DNA of 64,000 nt, taken from the NCBI GenBank assembly GCA_965220075.1, contig OZ244806.1, positions 1,612,001 through 1,676,000 on the forward strand, read 5' to 3'. The translations under genes and the position numbers were made by a program. Positions within the stretch are counted from its first letter, which is position 1; the number at the start of each line of letters is the position of its first letter. Below are positions 55,851 to 64,000 of the stretch, one piece after another. A model generated the notes under the pieces. That model did not search any database. It saw nothing but the letters and a program-made list of their open reading frames with translations, and was not told the DNA's origin. The stretch is from G965220075 sp965220075. Its GTDB lineage: Bacteria; Chloroflexota; UBA11872.

Positions 55851-57482
55851 CTACAGCATGCGGCGATACGGGCCGTAAGCGATCGGGACCTCCACCACCA
55901 CCGGCGCGTCGCGCCGCAGCCCGGCGCTCACCAGCTCGACCGCCTGATCCGGCGTCGCGGCCCGCGCGGCTTCCAGACCGAAGCTGCGCGCCAACCCCAC
56001 GTAGTCCACGGCGCCGAAGTCATTGGGCGCGGCGTCGATCCGCATGTCGTCCGCCTTCGAGCGTATGAGAGACATGGAGGCGTCGTTGAGCACCAGGTAG
56101 ACCAGACCCGCGGGCGCCAGGCGGGCCAGCGTCTCCATTTCACCGGCGTACATCAAGAGACTGCCATCGCCCGCGACGGCCAGCACGGGCCGCTCGGGCC
56201 GTTCCAGCTTGTATACCAGGGACGACGGCAGCGCCCAGCCCATAGCCGAGAGCCCGTTGGCCACCAGATAGCTATCGGGGCCTGGCGCGTCCCAATACTG
56301 GGCCAGATACAGCTTGTGGAAACCTACGTCCGAAATCAGAGCTACCCGCGCGTCGAGCGCGGCCCTCAGCCCCGCGAAGACGTGGTTGATGGCCAGACCG
56401 TCGCGCGGCGCCGCGAACGGGGCCTCATTGCCCTCTGAGCGTCCTGTCAGATCCGCGCGCGCCGCCCGTCGTGCCTGCAAGGCGCGCTCCGCACCGGCAA
56501 CGGATCGGGTGGGCGGCGGCGCGTCGGCCAGCAGTTGCAGGGCCGGCTCGAGCGGCGAGCGGATCGTTCGGCTTGGGAAGGCGCCGTCGTCGTCGGGCCG
56601 CTGCGTGAGCCGCACGACCTCGACGTCCGGCCAGGGCCATATGAGGTCCACGCCGTCCAAGCCGACACCCAGGACGAGATCCGCGGCGCGCAGCAGCTCA
56701 AAGACGCCGCGCGATCCGTATGAAGCCGCGCTGCCCGCGTGCAGTGGATGGTTGCCCGCGAACCAGCCTTTGGCCTTGATCTGCGTGACCACGGGCATGT
56801 CGAAGAGCTCCACCAGCTCGCGAAAAGCCCCGGCCACCGGCGCGCTGCGCGCCTCCAGTCCGATGACGGCAACCGGCCGCTCGGCCACCGCCAGCTCGTC
56901 GCGCAGCGCTTCCAGTGCGGCCGCGTCGAGCGCGAGCTGGGCTTCAGGAGCGGGCTCGATCCAATCGCCCTGCGCGGCCGGTTGCGCGGCGATCGAGGCG
57001 GGGATCGCCAGGTGCGCCGCGCCGGGCCGCCCCTGCGTGGCGGCAGCCCACGCGGCGGGCGCTATTCGCAGCATGTTCTCCGCATCGATCCGAGCGCTGA
57101 ACTTGACCACCGCGCCCATCGCTCCGGTGATGTCGATGACCTGATGAGTTTGAGCGGCTCGCTCGGCCGCGCTGACGTCGGCCGTAATACCGATCACAGG
57201 GGACCGCTCCAACGTCGCTTGCGCCAGGCCCGCCAGCAGATTGGCGGCGCCCGGACCGAGCGTGCTCAGGCAGAGTCCCGGCCGGCCGGTGAGCTGGCCC
57301 TCGGTGTCGGCCATGTAGGCGGCCGGCGCCTCATGATGCGTGGGGATGAACTCGATACCTCGCCGGCGCAAGGCGTCGAGCACCGTGAGCATCTCGCCGC
57401 CGGTGACGCCGTAAGCCCGACGCACGCCGCGCGCGGCCAGGAACTCGGCCAGCAGGTCGGCCACCGTCCGCTGTTCGCCCAT
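55851..57482 (-). CDS. Thiamine pyrophosphate-dependent enzyme (acetolactate synthase-like)
   Basis: A 543-aa TPP enzyme of the pyruvate oxidase/ALS/benzoylformate decarboxylase superfamily. The N-terminal domain has YGVTGGEMLTV, HHEAPAAYMADTEGQLTG (cofactor-activating Glu) and LCLSTLGPGAANL. The TPP-binding motif is AVAGDGSLLMYAGEMETL with Asn in LVLNDASMSLI. The product is not certain: neither a regulatory subunit gene nor branched-chain genes are adjacent. The ATG at 57482 is preferred to 57512. It is divergent from cmk with a 112-nt gap. Confidence 0.85.
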   Translation of the reverse strand: MGEQRTVADLLAEFLAARGVRRAYGVTGGEMLTVLDALRRRGIEFIPTHHEAPAAYMADTEGQLTGRPGLCLSTLGPGAANLLAGLAQATLERSPVIGITADVSAAERAAQTHQVIDITGAMGAVVKFSARIDAENMLRIAPAAWAAATQGRPGAAHLAIPASIAAQPAAQGDWIEPAPEAQLALDAAALEALRDELAVAERPVAVIGLEARSAPVAGAFRELVELFDMPVVTQIKAKGWFAGNHPLHAGSAASYGSRGVFELLRAADLVLGVGLDGVDLIWPWPDVEVVRLTQRPDDDGAFPSRTIRSPLEPALQLLADAPPPTRSVAGAERALQARRAARADLTGRSEGNEAPFAAPRDGLAINHVFAGLRAALDARVALISDVGFHKLYLAQYWDAPGPDSYLVANGLSAMGWALPSSLVYKLERPERPVLAVAGDGSLLMYAGEMETLARLAPAGLVYLVLNDASMSLIRSKADDMRIDAAPNDFGAVDYVGLARSFGLEAARAATPDQAVELVSAGLRRDAPVVVEVPIAYGPYRRML

Positions 57483-57543
57483 AGACTCGATGTGGGGTGG
57501 AGCCGGCGGCACGAGTTTACGCGGAGCGCGTGCGAGTCCTACC

Positions 57544-57549
57544 TATAAT
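57544..57549 (+). promoter_or_regulatory. Candidate -10 box of cmk operon
   Basis: A perfect TATAAT lies 45 nt upstream of the cmk ATG in a GC-rich stretch, where it would rarely arise by chance. The -35 is weak: GTTTAC at 57515-57520 is 23 bp away and nothing better lies at 17 bp. Confidence 0.4.
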
Positions 57550-57594
57550 GAGCGCGCGGGCCGCCGCGCGGCGGTCCCAGTTTTCCCCACACGC

Positions 57595-58290
57595 ATGACG
57601 CGGCAGCCTGTCATAACCATCGATGGACCGGTGGGTTCCGGCAAAACCACGGTAGGGCGGCTGCTGGCCGAGCGTCTCGGTTTCGTTTGCTTTGACAGCG
57701 GGTTGTTCTACCGCGCCGCCGCGCATGCCTTGCTGGAGAGCGGGGGTGCCGCCGGCTCGAACGACGACGCGGTGGCCGCCGCCCGCGGTCTCCGGCTGGA
57801 CCTCGAGCCCGATCCGTCGGGGCGCTTCGCGTCACGGGTTTTGGACGCCGGGCATGACGTGACCGAGCAGCTCTATTCGCCTGCGGTGGAAGGCGCGGTC
57901 TCCGGCGTCTCGCAAGTGCCGGCCGTTCGTGAGGTGCTGCTGGACGTACAGCGCGCGGTCATTCGGAAGGGCGGGGTGGTCGCAATCGGCCGTGACATCG
58001 GGACCGTAGTGTGGCCGGAAGCGAACCTGAAAATCTACCTGGACGCGTCGCTGGAAACGCGCGTGCAGCGCAAGTGGCGTCAGCGCGGCGACAACGGTGA
58101 GAGCGTATCGCGCGGCGACGTACGCGCTTTGCTGGAGTCGCGCGATCGCATCGATTCCACTCGTGCCACGGCGCCGCTGCGCGCCGCGGCCGACGCCGTG
58201 CACGTGTCCACTGACAATCTCTCTCCGAAAGAGGTCGTCGACCTGATCGCCGACCTGGCCCGGACGCGCTTGCAGGTAGAGGCAGGCTGA
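57595..58290 (+). CDS. cmk: Cytidylate kinase
   Basis: A 231-aa CMP kinase. Walker A is DGPVGSGKTT at residues 10-19; FDSGLFYRAAA is the nucleotide-binding segment; VVAIGRDIGTVVWPEA and IYLDASLETRVQRKW follow, with a lid region RDRIDSTRATAPL. It phosphorylates CMP and dCMP. The first ATG giving the kinase start (MTRQPVITIDGP) is at 57595; the ORF upstream has no motif. It leads a cmk-plsC-der cluster. Confidence 0.93.
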   Translation: MTRQPVITIDGPVGSGKTTVGRLLAERLGFVCFDSGLFYRAAAHALLESGGAAGSNDDAVAAARGLRLDLEPDPSGRFASRVLDAGHDVTEQLYSPAVEGAVSGVSQVPAVREVLLDVQRAVIRKGGVVAIGRDIGTVVWPEANLKIYLDASLETRVQRKWRQRGDNGESVSRGDVRALLESRDRIDSTRATAPLRAAADAVHVSTDNLSPKEVVDLIADLARTRLQVEAG

Positions 58291-58291
58291 G

Positions 58292-58987
58292 ATGTGGCCG
58301 CTGCATCCGGCCGACCCCACGCTGCCCGGCAATGTGCCCGTGTACCGCTTGGGGACGTCATTTGGACGGTTCATCCTCTTCCCGCCGCTGTTCCGCTTTG
58401 AATTCGAAGGGTTTGAAAACCTGCCCTCTGAGGGCAGGTGCCTGGTGGTGACGAACCACCTCAGCAATTGGGATCCAATCATCGTCGCCACCTACTTGCC
58501 GCGCCGTGCCACATTCCCCGCCAAACGCGAGATTTTCGGCGTGCCGGTGCTGGGCTGGCTGTGCCGCGGCTGGGGTCTCATCCCCGTTCGGCGCGACGGC
58601 CTGGACATGCCGGCCCTGCGGGTCCTGCTGCGCGTCTGTGCCGCGGAGGGTGCGGTTGGTCTGTTCCCCGAGGGCACCCGAAGCCGCGAGGGAGTTCTGA
58701 GCCAGCCGCTCGCCGGCGCCGCCTACCTGGCCGTCAAGACCGGCGCTCCGGTCGTTCCGTTAGCCATCTGGGGAACGGAGAAGTACACCAAGCGAGGTCG
58801 GCTTCGACACGGACGTTTTCCGGTACGGCTCCGCATGGGCGCGCCGTTTCGGCTGGCGCCGCCCGCCGGCCCTCTGCGCAGCGACACGCTCGCGGAACGG
58901 TCGGACGAGATCATGCGGCGCATCGCCGACCTTATGCCGGTCGAATACCACGGCGCCTACGGCGCGGCCGCCCCGCGCGAGGCGTGA
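58292..58987 (+). CDS. plsC: 1-acyl-sn-glycerol-3-phosphate acyltransferase
   Basis: A 231-aa acyltransferase. The HX4D catalytic motif is NHLSNWD (H56, D61). FPEGTRS is the glycerol-phosphate-binding motif and VPLAIWGTEKY a later conserved block. It converts lysophosphatidate to phosphatidate on the inner membrane. The ATG lies 1 nt after the cmk stop, and the stop is directly followed by the der ATG. The neighbour PlsY completes the pathway from G3P. Confidence 0.92.
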   Translation: MWPLHPADPTLPGNVPVYRLGTSFGRFILFPPLFRFEFEGFENLPSEGRCLVVTNHLSNWDPIIVATYLPRRATFPAKREIFGVPVLGWLCRGWGLIPVRRDGLDMPALRVLLRVCAAEGAVGLFPEGTRSREGVLSQPLAGAAYLAVKTGAPVVPLAIWGTEKYTKRGRLRHGRFPVRLRMGAPFRLAPPAGPLRSDTLAERSDEIMRRIADLMPVEYHGAYGAAAPREA

Positions 58988-60322
58988 ATGACGCCTCACC
59001 AGGACGGCCGCAGCAGGCCGCTGCCGATAGTCGCGCTGTTGGGCCGGCCCAACGTAGGCAAATCCACGCTCTTCAATCGCCTCATGGGTCAGCGCATAGC
59101 GGTGGTCGAGGACGTCGCGGGCACCACGCGCGACCGCATCTACGGCGAGCTCGAGTGGCGCGGCAGCGCGTTCGCTCTGGTGGATACGGCTGGGATCGCC
59201 TGGCATGATCCCGCGCCCGTGGCCGCGGCCGCGGTAGCGCAGGCGGAGCTGGCGGCACGGGAGGCCGATCTCCTGCTCGTGGTCACCGACGTGCGCACTG
59301 GGGTCGTGGACCTCGATCAGGCGGTGGCGCGCCGGGTTCTGCGCTCCGGCAGGCCGCACCTCCTCGTTGTCAACAAGGCTGACGACGAGCACCACAGGCA
59401 AGCGGCGGGCGCCTTCGTTTCGCTTGGTCTGGGGGCGCCGCAGGCGCTATCGGCGCTGCACGGCACGGCCACCGGCGAGTTGCTCGATGCGGTCGCCGCC
59501 CGGCTGCCGTCCATCGCGCACGACGAGCCGTCCGAAGAACACCCGCGCGTCGCCATAGTCGGCCGTCCCAACGCGGGCAAGTCGTCGCTGCTCAATGCCG
59601 TGCTGGGCGAGCAAAGAGCCCTGGTGCACGAGTTGCCCGGGACCACGCGTGATTCCGTCGACACGCTCGTCGATTGGGAAGGCGCCAGCTTGTGGCTGGT
59701 GGACACCGCCGGCATGCGGAGGCGCGGGCGCGTGCAACCGGGCGTAGAGCAGTACAGCGTTCTCAGGACCGTGCGCTCGACGCAACGTGCGGATGTCGCA
59801 ATCGTAGTGGTCGACGCGGATGAAGGCGTCACGGCTCAGGATGCGCACATAGCGGGGTTCGTCCTGGACGCCTCCACGGGCGTCGTCGTAGCCGCCAACA
59901 AGTGGGATTTGCTGGCGGATGCAGACCGCCGCCGCAAAGTCGAGCAGGATCTCGAGCGGCTGTTTCACTTCCTCCCCGACAGCCCGGTGATCCGCACCTC
60001 GGCTCTTTCCGGACGCAACGTGAAACAACTCATCCCGGCCGCGCTGCAAGTCTTCAACGCGCGGCAGAAGCGGATATCGACGTCCCTGCTCAATCGGGTT
60101 ATGCGGGAATGGACCGGACGGCGCGATCCTCCCAGCCACCACGGGCGGCTGGCGCGGTTCAAGTACGCCACCCAGGTCGGAGTCAATCCGCCGGCCTTCC
60201 TCATGTTCTTCAGCGCACCTCACAACGTGCACTCCACCTACCTTCGATACCTCGAGAACGGCCTGCGCCGTACGTTTGGATTCGACGGGACGCCCATCAA
60301 GATCCGCTTGCGCGAGTCCTGA
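58988..60322 (+). CDS. der: Ribosome-assembly GTPase Der (EngA)
   Basis: A 444-aa protein with two tandem G domains, unique to Der. Domain 1: GRPNVGKSTLF, DTAGIAW and NKAD. Domain 2: GRPNAGKSSLL, DTAGMRRRGRV and NKWDLL. The C-terminal KH-like domain (RFKYATQVGVNPPAFLMFFS) follows. It acts in 50S subunit maturation. The ATG immediately follows the plsC stop. Confidence 0.96.
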   Translation: MTPHQDGRSRPLPIVALLGRPNVGKSTLFNRLMGQRIAVVEDVAGTTRDRIYGELEWRGSAFALVDTAGIAWHDPAPVAAAAVAQAELAAREADLLLVVTDVRTGVVDLDQAVARRVLRSGRPHLLVVNKADDEHHRQAAGAFVSLGLGAPQALSALHGTATGELLDAVAARLPSIAHDEPSEEHPRVAIVGRPNAGKSSLLNAVLGEQRALVHELPGTTRDSVDTLVDWEGASLWLVDTAGMRRRGRVQPGVEQYSVLRTVRSTQRADVAIVVVDADEGVTAQDAHIAGFVLDASTGVVVAANKWDLLADADRRRKVEQDLERLFHFLPDSPVIRTSALSGRNVKQLIPAALQVFNARQKRISTSLLNRVMREWTGRRDPPSHHGRLARFKYATQVGVNPPAFLMFFSAPHNVHSTYLRYLENGLRRTFGFDGTPIKIRLRES

Positions 60323-60401
60323 GCCGCGTCTCGCGTCGACCTGTTGACAGAATAAGCACTGCCGCTGAAGCTAAACGCGGCTGGTGGAGAGGGTTGATTG
60401 G

Positions 60402-61073
60402 GTGTCCGCGATCGACATTCTGGCCTCCGTCGCCATAGTCGTCGGCGGCTATCTGCTCGGCTCCGTGCCTTTGGGCGCGATCGTTTGCCAGCAGGGTTTC
60501 AGAGTCAACATCCTAAATCGAGGCAGTGGGCGCTCGGGCGCGACCAATGTGCTGCGCACCGTTGGTCCCGGCGCGGCGGGCATGGTGCTTCTCGGGGATA
60601 TCCTGAAGGGCTTCATTCCAGTCTTGCTGGCGCGGCTGCTGCTGGAACAGCTTCCAATCCTGCCGGTCTTGGCCGGTTTAGCCGCCATGGCCGGGCACAA
60701 CTGGTCGGTCTTCCTTAGATTCCGCGGTGGGCGTGGCGTAGCTACTAGTTTTGGGTGCTTCATGGCCTTGGTGCCCATGACCGCGCTGGTCGGGCTGCCC
60801 TTGGGCCTGGGCACAATCGCAGTAGCCCGCTACGTATCGCTCGGATCGCTGGTTGGCGCCTTGGGATTCCTCATCGCCGCCATCATCTTCTACGCTCTGG
60901 GGTTCGGCGTGACCGGCTACCACCTCTTCTTTATCGCCGTGATCAACGTTTTCCTGATCACCCAGCACTTGGACAATCTTCAGCGGATCTTTGCCGGTAC
61001 CGAGCGTCGCTTGGCGCCCTGGCCGCAGCTGATCGGCAGCATAGGCAACCGCGATCGAAGCACCGGTCACTAG
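60402..61073 (+). CDS. plsY: Glycerol-3-phosphate acyltransferase PlsY
   Basis: A 223-aa membrane protein that transfers acyl groups from acyl-phosphate to glycerol 3-phosphate. Conserved motifs are YLLGSVPLGAIV, the GRSGATNVLRTVG loop and FLRFRGGRGVATSFG, separated by membrane helices. Start GTG at 60402 (MSAIDILASVAIVVGGY) has GGAGAGGG 8 nt upstream; an earlier GTG at 60384 is the alternative. It lies 79 nt after der. Confidence 0.92.
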   Translation: MSAIDILASVAIVVGGYLLGSVPLGAIVCQQGFRVNILNRGSGRSGATNVLRTVGPGAAGMVLLGDILKGFIPVLLARLLLEQLPILPVLAGLAAMAGHNWSVFLRFRGGRGVATSFGCFMALVPMTALVGLPLGLGTIAVARYVSLGSLVGALGFLIAAIIFYALGFGVTGYHLFFIAVINVFLITQHLDNLQRIFAGTERRLAPWPQLIGSIGNRDRSTGH

Positions 61074-61079
61074 CCTACG

Positions 61080-61742
61080 TTGGGACCACGGGGGCGGCAG
61101 TCCGGTCGCATCCTGTCGATAGCGCGCGGACGCTCGCGGGGATTCGTGGAAGTGCGGCTCGACGACGGCCGCTCGGTGGCTCTTCGCGGCGACGTGGCGG
61201 CCAAGCACGGTTTGCGCGTTGGTGAGCAGCCGGACAGCGAGGTACTTCAGCGCGCCGCGGCCGAGTCAAACCGGCGCGAAGCCTGGCGCACCGCCACGCG
61301 TTACCTGGCGAGCCGCGCACGCTCTGAGCAAGAGGTCCGCGCACGCCTGCAAAGGGCTGGATTCGATGCGCCCGAAACGCAAGCGACCATCGAGCGGCTG
61401 CACGCGCTTCGCTACCTGGACGACGCCGCATTCGCGGTCGAATTCATCGAGTCACGTGTAGGCAAGCGCGCTCGCGGCCGTGATCTGGTTGAGCTGGAGC
61501 TGCGCGCCAAGGGCGTTGCGGCGGAAACCGCGTCCTCCGCACTCGACCTGGGCTACGGCGACGAGATCGAGGTGGCGCGGCCGCTTGCCGAAGCGCACGC
61601 GGAGCGGCTGGGCGACGTCGACTTCGCGACGTTTCGCTGCCGTTTGGGGTCTCTTCTAAGCCGTCGCGGCTTTGCCTACGACACGGCGGACACCCTGGTC
61701 CGCGAGCTTTGGGAAGACCGCGGCCGCTCGACGCTCGATTAG
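61080..61742 (+). CDS. recX: Regulatory protein RecX
   Basis: A 220-aa RecX. Three-helix modules are visible: ATRYLASRARSEQEVRARLQ, then HALRYLDDAAFAVEFIESRV and the C-terminal RRGFAYDTADTLVRELWE. The N-terminal ~60 residues (GRILSIARGRSRGFVEVRLD) form the beta-rich extension seen in many RecX. RecX inhibits RecA filament growth. TTG start, 6 nt after plsY. The recA gene is not in this window. It is convergent with nnr, overlapping by 4 nt. Confidence 0.85.
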   Translation: MGPRGRQSGRILSIARGRSRGFVEVRLDDGRSVALRGDVAAKHGLRVGEQPDSEVLQRAAAESNRREAWRTATRYLASRARSEQEVRARLQRAGFDAPETQATIERLHALRYLDDAAFAVEFIESRVGKRARGRDLVELELRAKGVAAETASSALDLGYGDEIEVARPLAEAHAERLGDVDFATFRCRLGSLLSRRGFAYDTADTLVRELWEDRGRSTLD

Positions 61743-63298
61743 ACCTGACGGCGAGCCGGGCGCAACTCGGCGCGGGCCTTGGGCAGCGCGGCCGCGATCG
61801 CATCGCCGGACACGCCGGCGTCCACGCCGCCGGCCGCAAGCTCGGCCGCGCGCGCGTGCAACCACACGCCCAGCCTGGCGGCATCCCGCGAATCCCTGCC
61901 CTGCGCCACCAGCGCGGCAATTGCTCCGGCCAGCACGTCGCCGGTGCCGGCGGTGGCCAGGACCGGATTCGGCCGGGCCAGGACCCATACGCTCCCTTGC
62001 GCGCATACGAACGTTGGCGAGCCCTTGGCGACCACGACGGGGCCAGACCCATTGCTCAAGCCGCGAGCCGCGTTCAGTCGCGCACGGCCTGCGGGCGGCG
62101 TGGTTTGTCCGGTAAGCCGCGCCAGCTCACCGGGGTGCGGCGTCAGGATCGCGGACGGGCCTAGCCGTCCGATGGCCTCGGGGTTTCCCGCTAGCGCGTT
62201 CAAGCCATCGGCGTCCAGCACGGTCGGAACCGCGTGGGCGTGCTCGCGAGTGAGAGATGCGACCAGCGTATCGATTGCGGCGCTGCGTCCTAACCCAGGC
62301 CCCACGAGCAGGGCGTCGGGAGCGCGAACGCGGCCGAGAATGTCTTCCGGGGTGGCGGTGACGTGGCCGTCCGCGTCGGATGGCAGTGAGAGGAACGTCG
62401 CCGACGGCACGATAGCGGCGGCCGCGGCCACCGCCGGCTCGACTGACGCAACCGTCACCAGGCCGGCGCCGGATGCGATAGCGGCCAGGGCGGCAAGCGC
62501 CGTGGCGCCGCGGTAACGCGCCGAGCCGCCCACGATCAGCAGATGGCCGAAAGTCCCCTTATGCGCGCCGCTTGGCCGCTCCGGCACGAGCGCGCGCACC
62601 GTGCGGGCGTCGATCAATCTCATCGGCGCCCGCGCGAGGCTATCGGCCGGCAGGCCGATCTCGAGCGCTTCCACCTCGCCCGCGAACTCGATCGCGGGGT
62701 GGAGGAGCGTACCCAGCTTCACGGGACCCGTGGTCAGCGTTTGCGTAGCTTGAAAAGCGTGGGCGTCCGCGGCGCCCGAATCGGCGTCAGTGCCCGACGG
62801 AATGTCGATCGCGATGCGCGGCTGACCGGGCTTGACCGGCAGCGCTGCCAGCATGGCCTTGATCGAACCTCGCAGCGGCGGTGAGCTGCCTATTCCCAGC
62901 AGACCGTCCAGCACGCCGGCGGCGGCGCTCACGTCTCGCCGCAGCGCGTCTGAGTCGCCCGACCAGACCTTCCAGCACGCTCCGGCGTCTACCGCTTCCT
63001 TTACCAACGGGTCTCCGGACCGCTCGCGCGACGCCCAGCAGATCGCCGACGCCCCGGCCCGACTCAAATGCGCGGCCGTAATGAGGGCATCGCCGCCGTT
63101 ATCGCCCGGTCCTATCAAAGCCACCAGCGATCCTGGCGGTGCCAGCTTGCGGCGAATAGCTCCCGCTAGCGCCGCCGCGGCGTTGCGCATGAGACTCGTC
63201 TCAGGCGGCGCGCCGGCTTCCAGACTTCGCATGCCGGCTGTGTCCACCACGCGGTCGAAGGCGGGTCCGTCGGCGTTCACGCAGGCGCACGGCGTCAT
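61739..63298 (-). CDS. nnr: Bifunctional NAD(P)HX epimerase/dehydratase
   Basis: A 519-aa fused repair enzyme. The N-terminal half (YjeF_N epimerase) has MRSLEAGAPPETSLMRNAAA, IGPGDNGGDALITA and IDIPSGTDADSG. The C-terminal half (ADP-dependent dehydratase, carbohydrate kinase fold) has GSARYRGATALAALAA, LTPHPGELARL and ATAGTGDVLAGAIAAL. It restores NADH/NADPH damaged by hydration. Overlaps acpS by 4 nt, a common pairing. The first residues before MRSLE are uncertain. Confidence 0.92.
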   Translation of the reverse strand: MTPCACVNADGPAFDRVVDTAGMRSLEAGAPPETSLMRNAAAALAGAIRRKLAPPGSLVALIGPGDNGGDALITAAHLSRAGASAICWASRERSGDPLVKEAVDAGACWKVWSGDSDALRRDVSAAAGVLDGLLGIGSSPPLRGSIKAMLAALPVKPGQPRIAIDIPSGTDADSGAADAHAFQATQTLTTGPVKLGTLLHPAIEFAGEVEALEIGLPADSLARAPMRLIDARTVRALVPERPSGAHKGTFGHLLIVGGSARYRGATALAALAAIASGAGLVTVASVEPAVAAAAAIVPSATFLSLPSDADGHVTATPEDILGRVRAPDALLVGPGLGRSAAIDTLVASLTREHAHAVPTVLDADGLNALAGNPEAIGRLGPSAILTPHPGELARLTGQTTPPAGRARLNAARGLSNGSGPVVVAKGSPTFVCAQGSVWVLARPNPVLATAGTGDVLAGAIAALVAQGRDSRDAARLGVWLHARAAELAAGGVDAGVSGDAIAAALPKARAELRPARRQV

Positions 63299-63678
63299 GG
63301 CGGTCCGGCGGTAGCTACCACGAACGCAATGGCCACCTCACGGCCGTGCGTCAGGCTGATTGCGAACTCGCGCAGTCCGATCGCCTCGGCGCGTGCCCGC
63401 GCGCGGCCATGCAGCCGCACGAGCGGTTTTCCGAGAGGGTCGTTGACCACCTCGATCTCGCGCCATAGCACCCCGCGCATTCCCGTCCCCAAGGCCTTTG
63501 AAACGGCCTCCTTGGCGGCGAACCGGGCCGCCAACTCCTCCGGCCGTCCCCTGCAGCGGCGGCGCTCCTCGTCGGTATAGATTCGATTCAGAAAGCGGTC
63601 ACCGAACCGACGCAGCGCCGCGGCGATCCGGTCGATCTCGATGACATCTACCCCGGTGCTGACGGATGCGGTTGTCAC
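63295..63678 (-). CDS. acpS: Holo-[acyl-carrier-protein] synthase
   Basis: A 127-aa AcpS. GVDVIEIDRI at the N-terminus supplies the Mg-binding Asp; RFAAKEAVSKALG is the second signature, with the metal-binding Glu; ISLTHGREVAIAFVVA closes the fold. It attaches phosphopantetheine to ACP. GTG start. Downstream it overlaps the nnr start, so they form an operon. Confidence 0.95.
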   Translation of the reverse strand: MTTASVSTGVDVIEIDRIAAALRRFGDRFLNRIYTDEERRRCRGRPEELAARFAAKEAVSKALGTGMRGVLWREIEVVNDPLGKPLVRLHGRARARAEAIGLREFAISLTHGREVAIAFVVATAGPP

Positions 63679-63720
63679 GCCGCTCTAGCGTCCCGGGGAT
63701 GAGTGGCGGTCCATGGCGGC

Positions 63721-63975
63721 TCAGTAGCCCGACAGCTCGATTTGGCGCACCGCCGAATCGTATTCCCAGCCACTGCCCAGCACCTCGATGCGCCGCAGAA
63801 ATACGGGTGTAGGTCGGATTTGCCGCAGGAGGTCGGGCTGCTCGTAGGTAATCCATTCGGCCTGCTCTACGTGCTGACCCAGCTTGACGCTCAGGCCGGC
63901 GTCGTTCTGGTAGTAGAAACCCTTGCCCCAGATTTGCTCACGCCCCTGATCGTCGAGGTACGTAATCCGGATCAT
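63721..63975 (-). CDS. Hypothetical protein, possibly partial
   Basis: An ORF of 84 aa from ATG 63975 (MIRITYLDDQGREQIWGKGF), beta-rich, ending VRQIELSGY. No family recognised. The frame stays open to the window edge (TAGTEYPL before the Met), so the true start may lie outside. It is followed by acpS on the same strand after 42 nt. Confidence 0.45.
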   Translation of the reverse strand: MIRITYLDDQGREQIWGKGFYYQNDAGLSVKLGQHVEQAEWITYEQPDLLRQIRPTPVFLRRIEVLGSGWEYDSAVRQIELSGY

Positions 63976-64000
63976 GAGCGGATACTCAGTGCCCGCGGTG

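Noticed and set aside
60344..60349. TTGACA as -35 of a plsY promoter
   Set aside because: No acceptable -10 hexamer lies 16-19 bp downstream.
1..64000. tRNA genes, rRNA genes, CRISPR arrays, riboswitches
   Set aside because: I looked for T-loop-like sequences, long spaced direct repeats and familiar leader structures and saw none; covariance-model searches would be needed to exclude them firmly.

Overview
This is a high-GC bacterial chromosome segment with mostly short intergenic gaps. No rRNA, tRNA or CRISPR array was recognised. The gene content suggests an aerobic or facultative Chloroflexota-like bacterium: alternative complex III, system I cytochrome c maturation, xanthine-dehydrogenase-family hydroxylases, ThyX and a SpoIID-type secreted protein with long C-terminal repeats. 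The phylum is an inference from gene content, not something the sequence proves.

Layout. 1-8250: an SDR, an ABC exporter, two PIN-domain toxin-antitoxin pairs, a beta-propeller protein, two tandem endonuclease/exonuclease/phosphatase (EEP) proteins and an IS30 remnant. 8387-14740 (minus): a molybdenum hydroxylase operon with one FAD subunit, one 2Fe-2S subunit, two paralogous large subunits and a MoaD/ThiS-like gene between them. 15012-18329 (minus): frdABCD. 18704-19332: a HicB/HicA-like pair. 19574-35873 (minus): a 16 kb respiratory block. Its upstream part is alternative complex III (actA, split actB, two NrfD-like genes, actD, actE). Its downstream part is ccmE, a ccmA-ccmB fusion, ccmC, a ccmD too short for ordinary ORF listing, ccmF, ccmH, a CcmI-like/beta-propeller fusion and a secreted accessory protein. 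The two parts fit together because ActA and ActE need covalent heme attachment by Ccm. 36208-38692: an aldehyde dehydrogenase and a zinc alcohol dehydrogenase.

38973-43949 is the most unusual part. A single-chain DNA methylase with an N-terminal nuclease-like region is preceded by a tiny translationally coupled ORF and converges on a compact minus-strand operon. That operon holds a small Cys/His-rich protein, a 'KYDPLRDHL' protein, a HARE-type HTH protein, a zinc-ribbon ORF interrupted by one in-frame TAG, and the 5' stub of a second DNA methyltransferase. It looks like a partly decayed restriction-modification or defence island. 44279-48528 is mutS-mutL. 48529-52815 is a scrap zone: palindromic repeats, an IS30 element, a disabled antitoxin/toxin pair, an AT-rich membrane-protein gene, a divergent Phd/RelE pair and a degenerate duplicate of the Phd gene.

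52816-64000 is housekeeping: thyX, a SpoIID-like protein, a TPP enzyme, cmk-plsC-der-plsY-recX on the plus strand, and nnr-acpS plus a small ORF on the minus strand. Many genes overlap by 1-13 nt (ATGA or GTGA junctions), so most strand-consistent blocks are probably operons.
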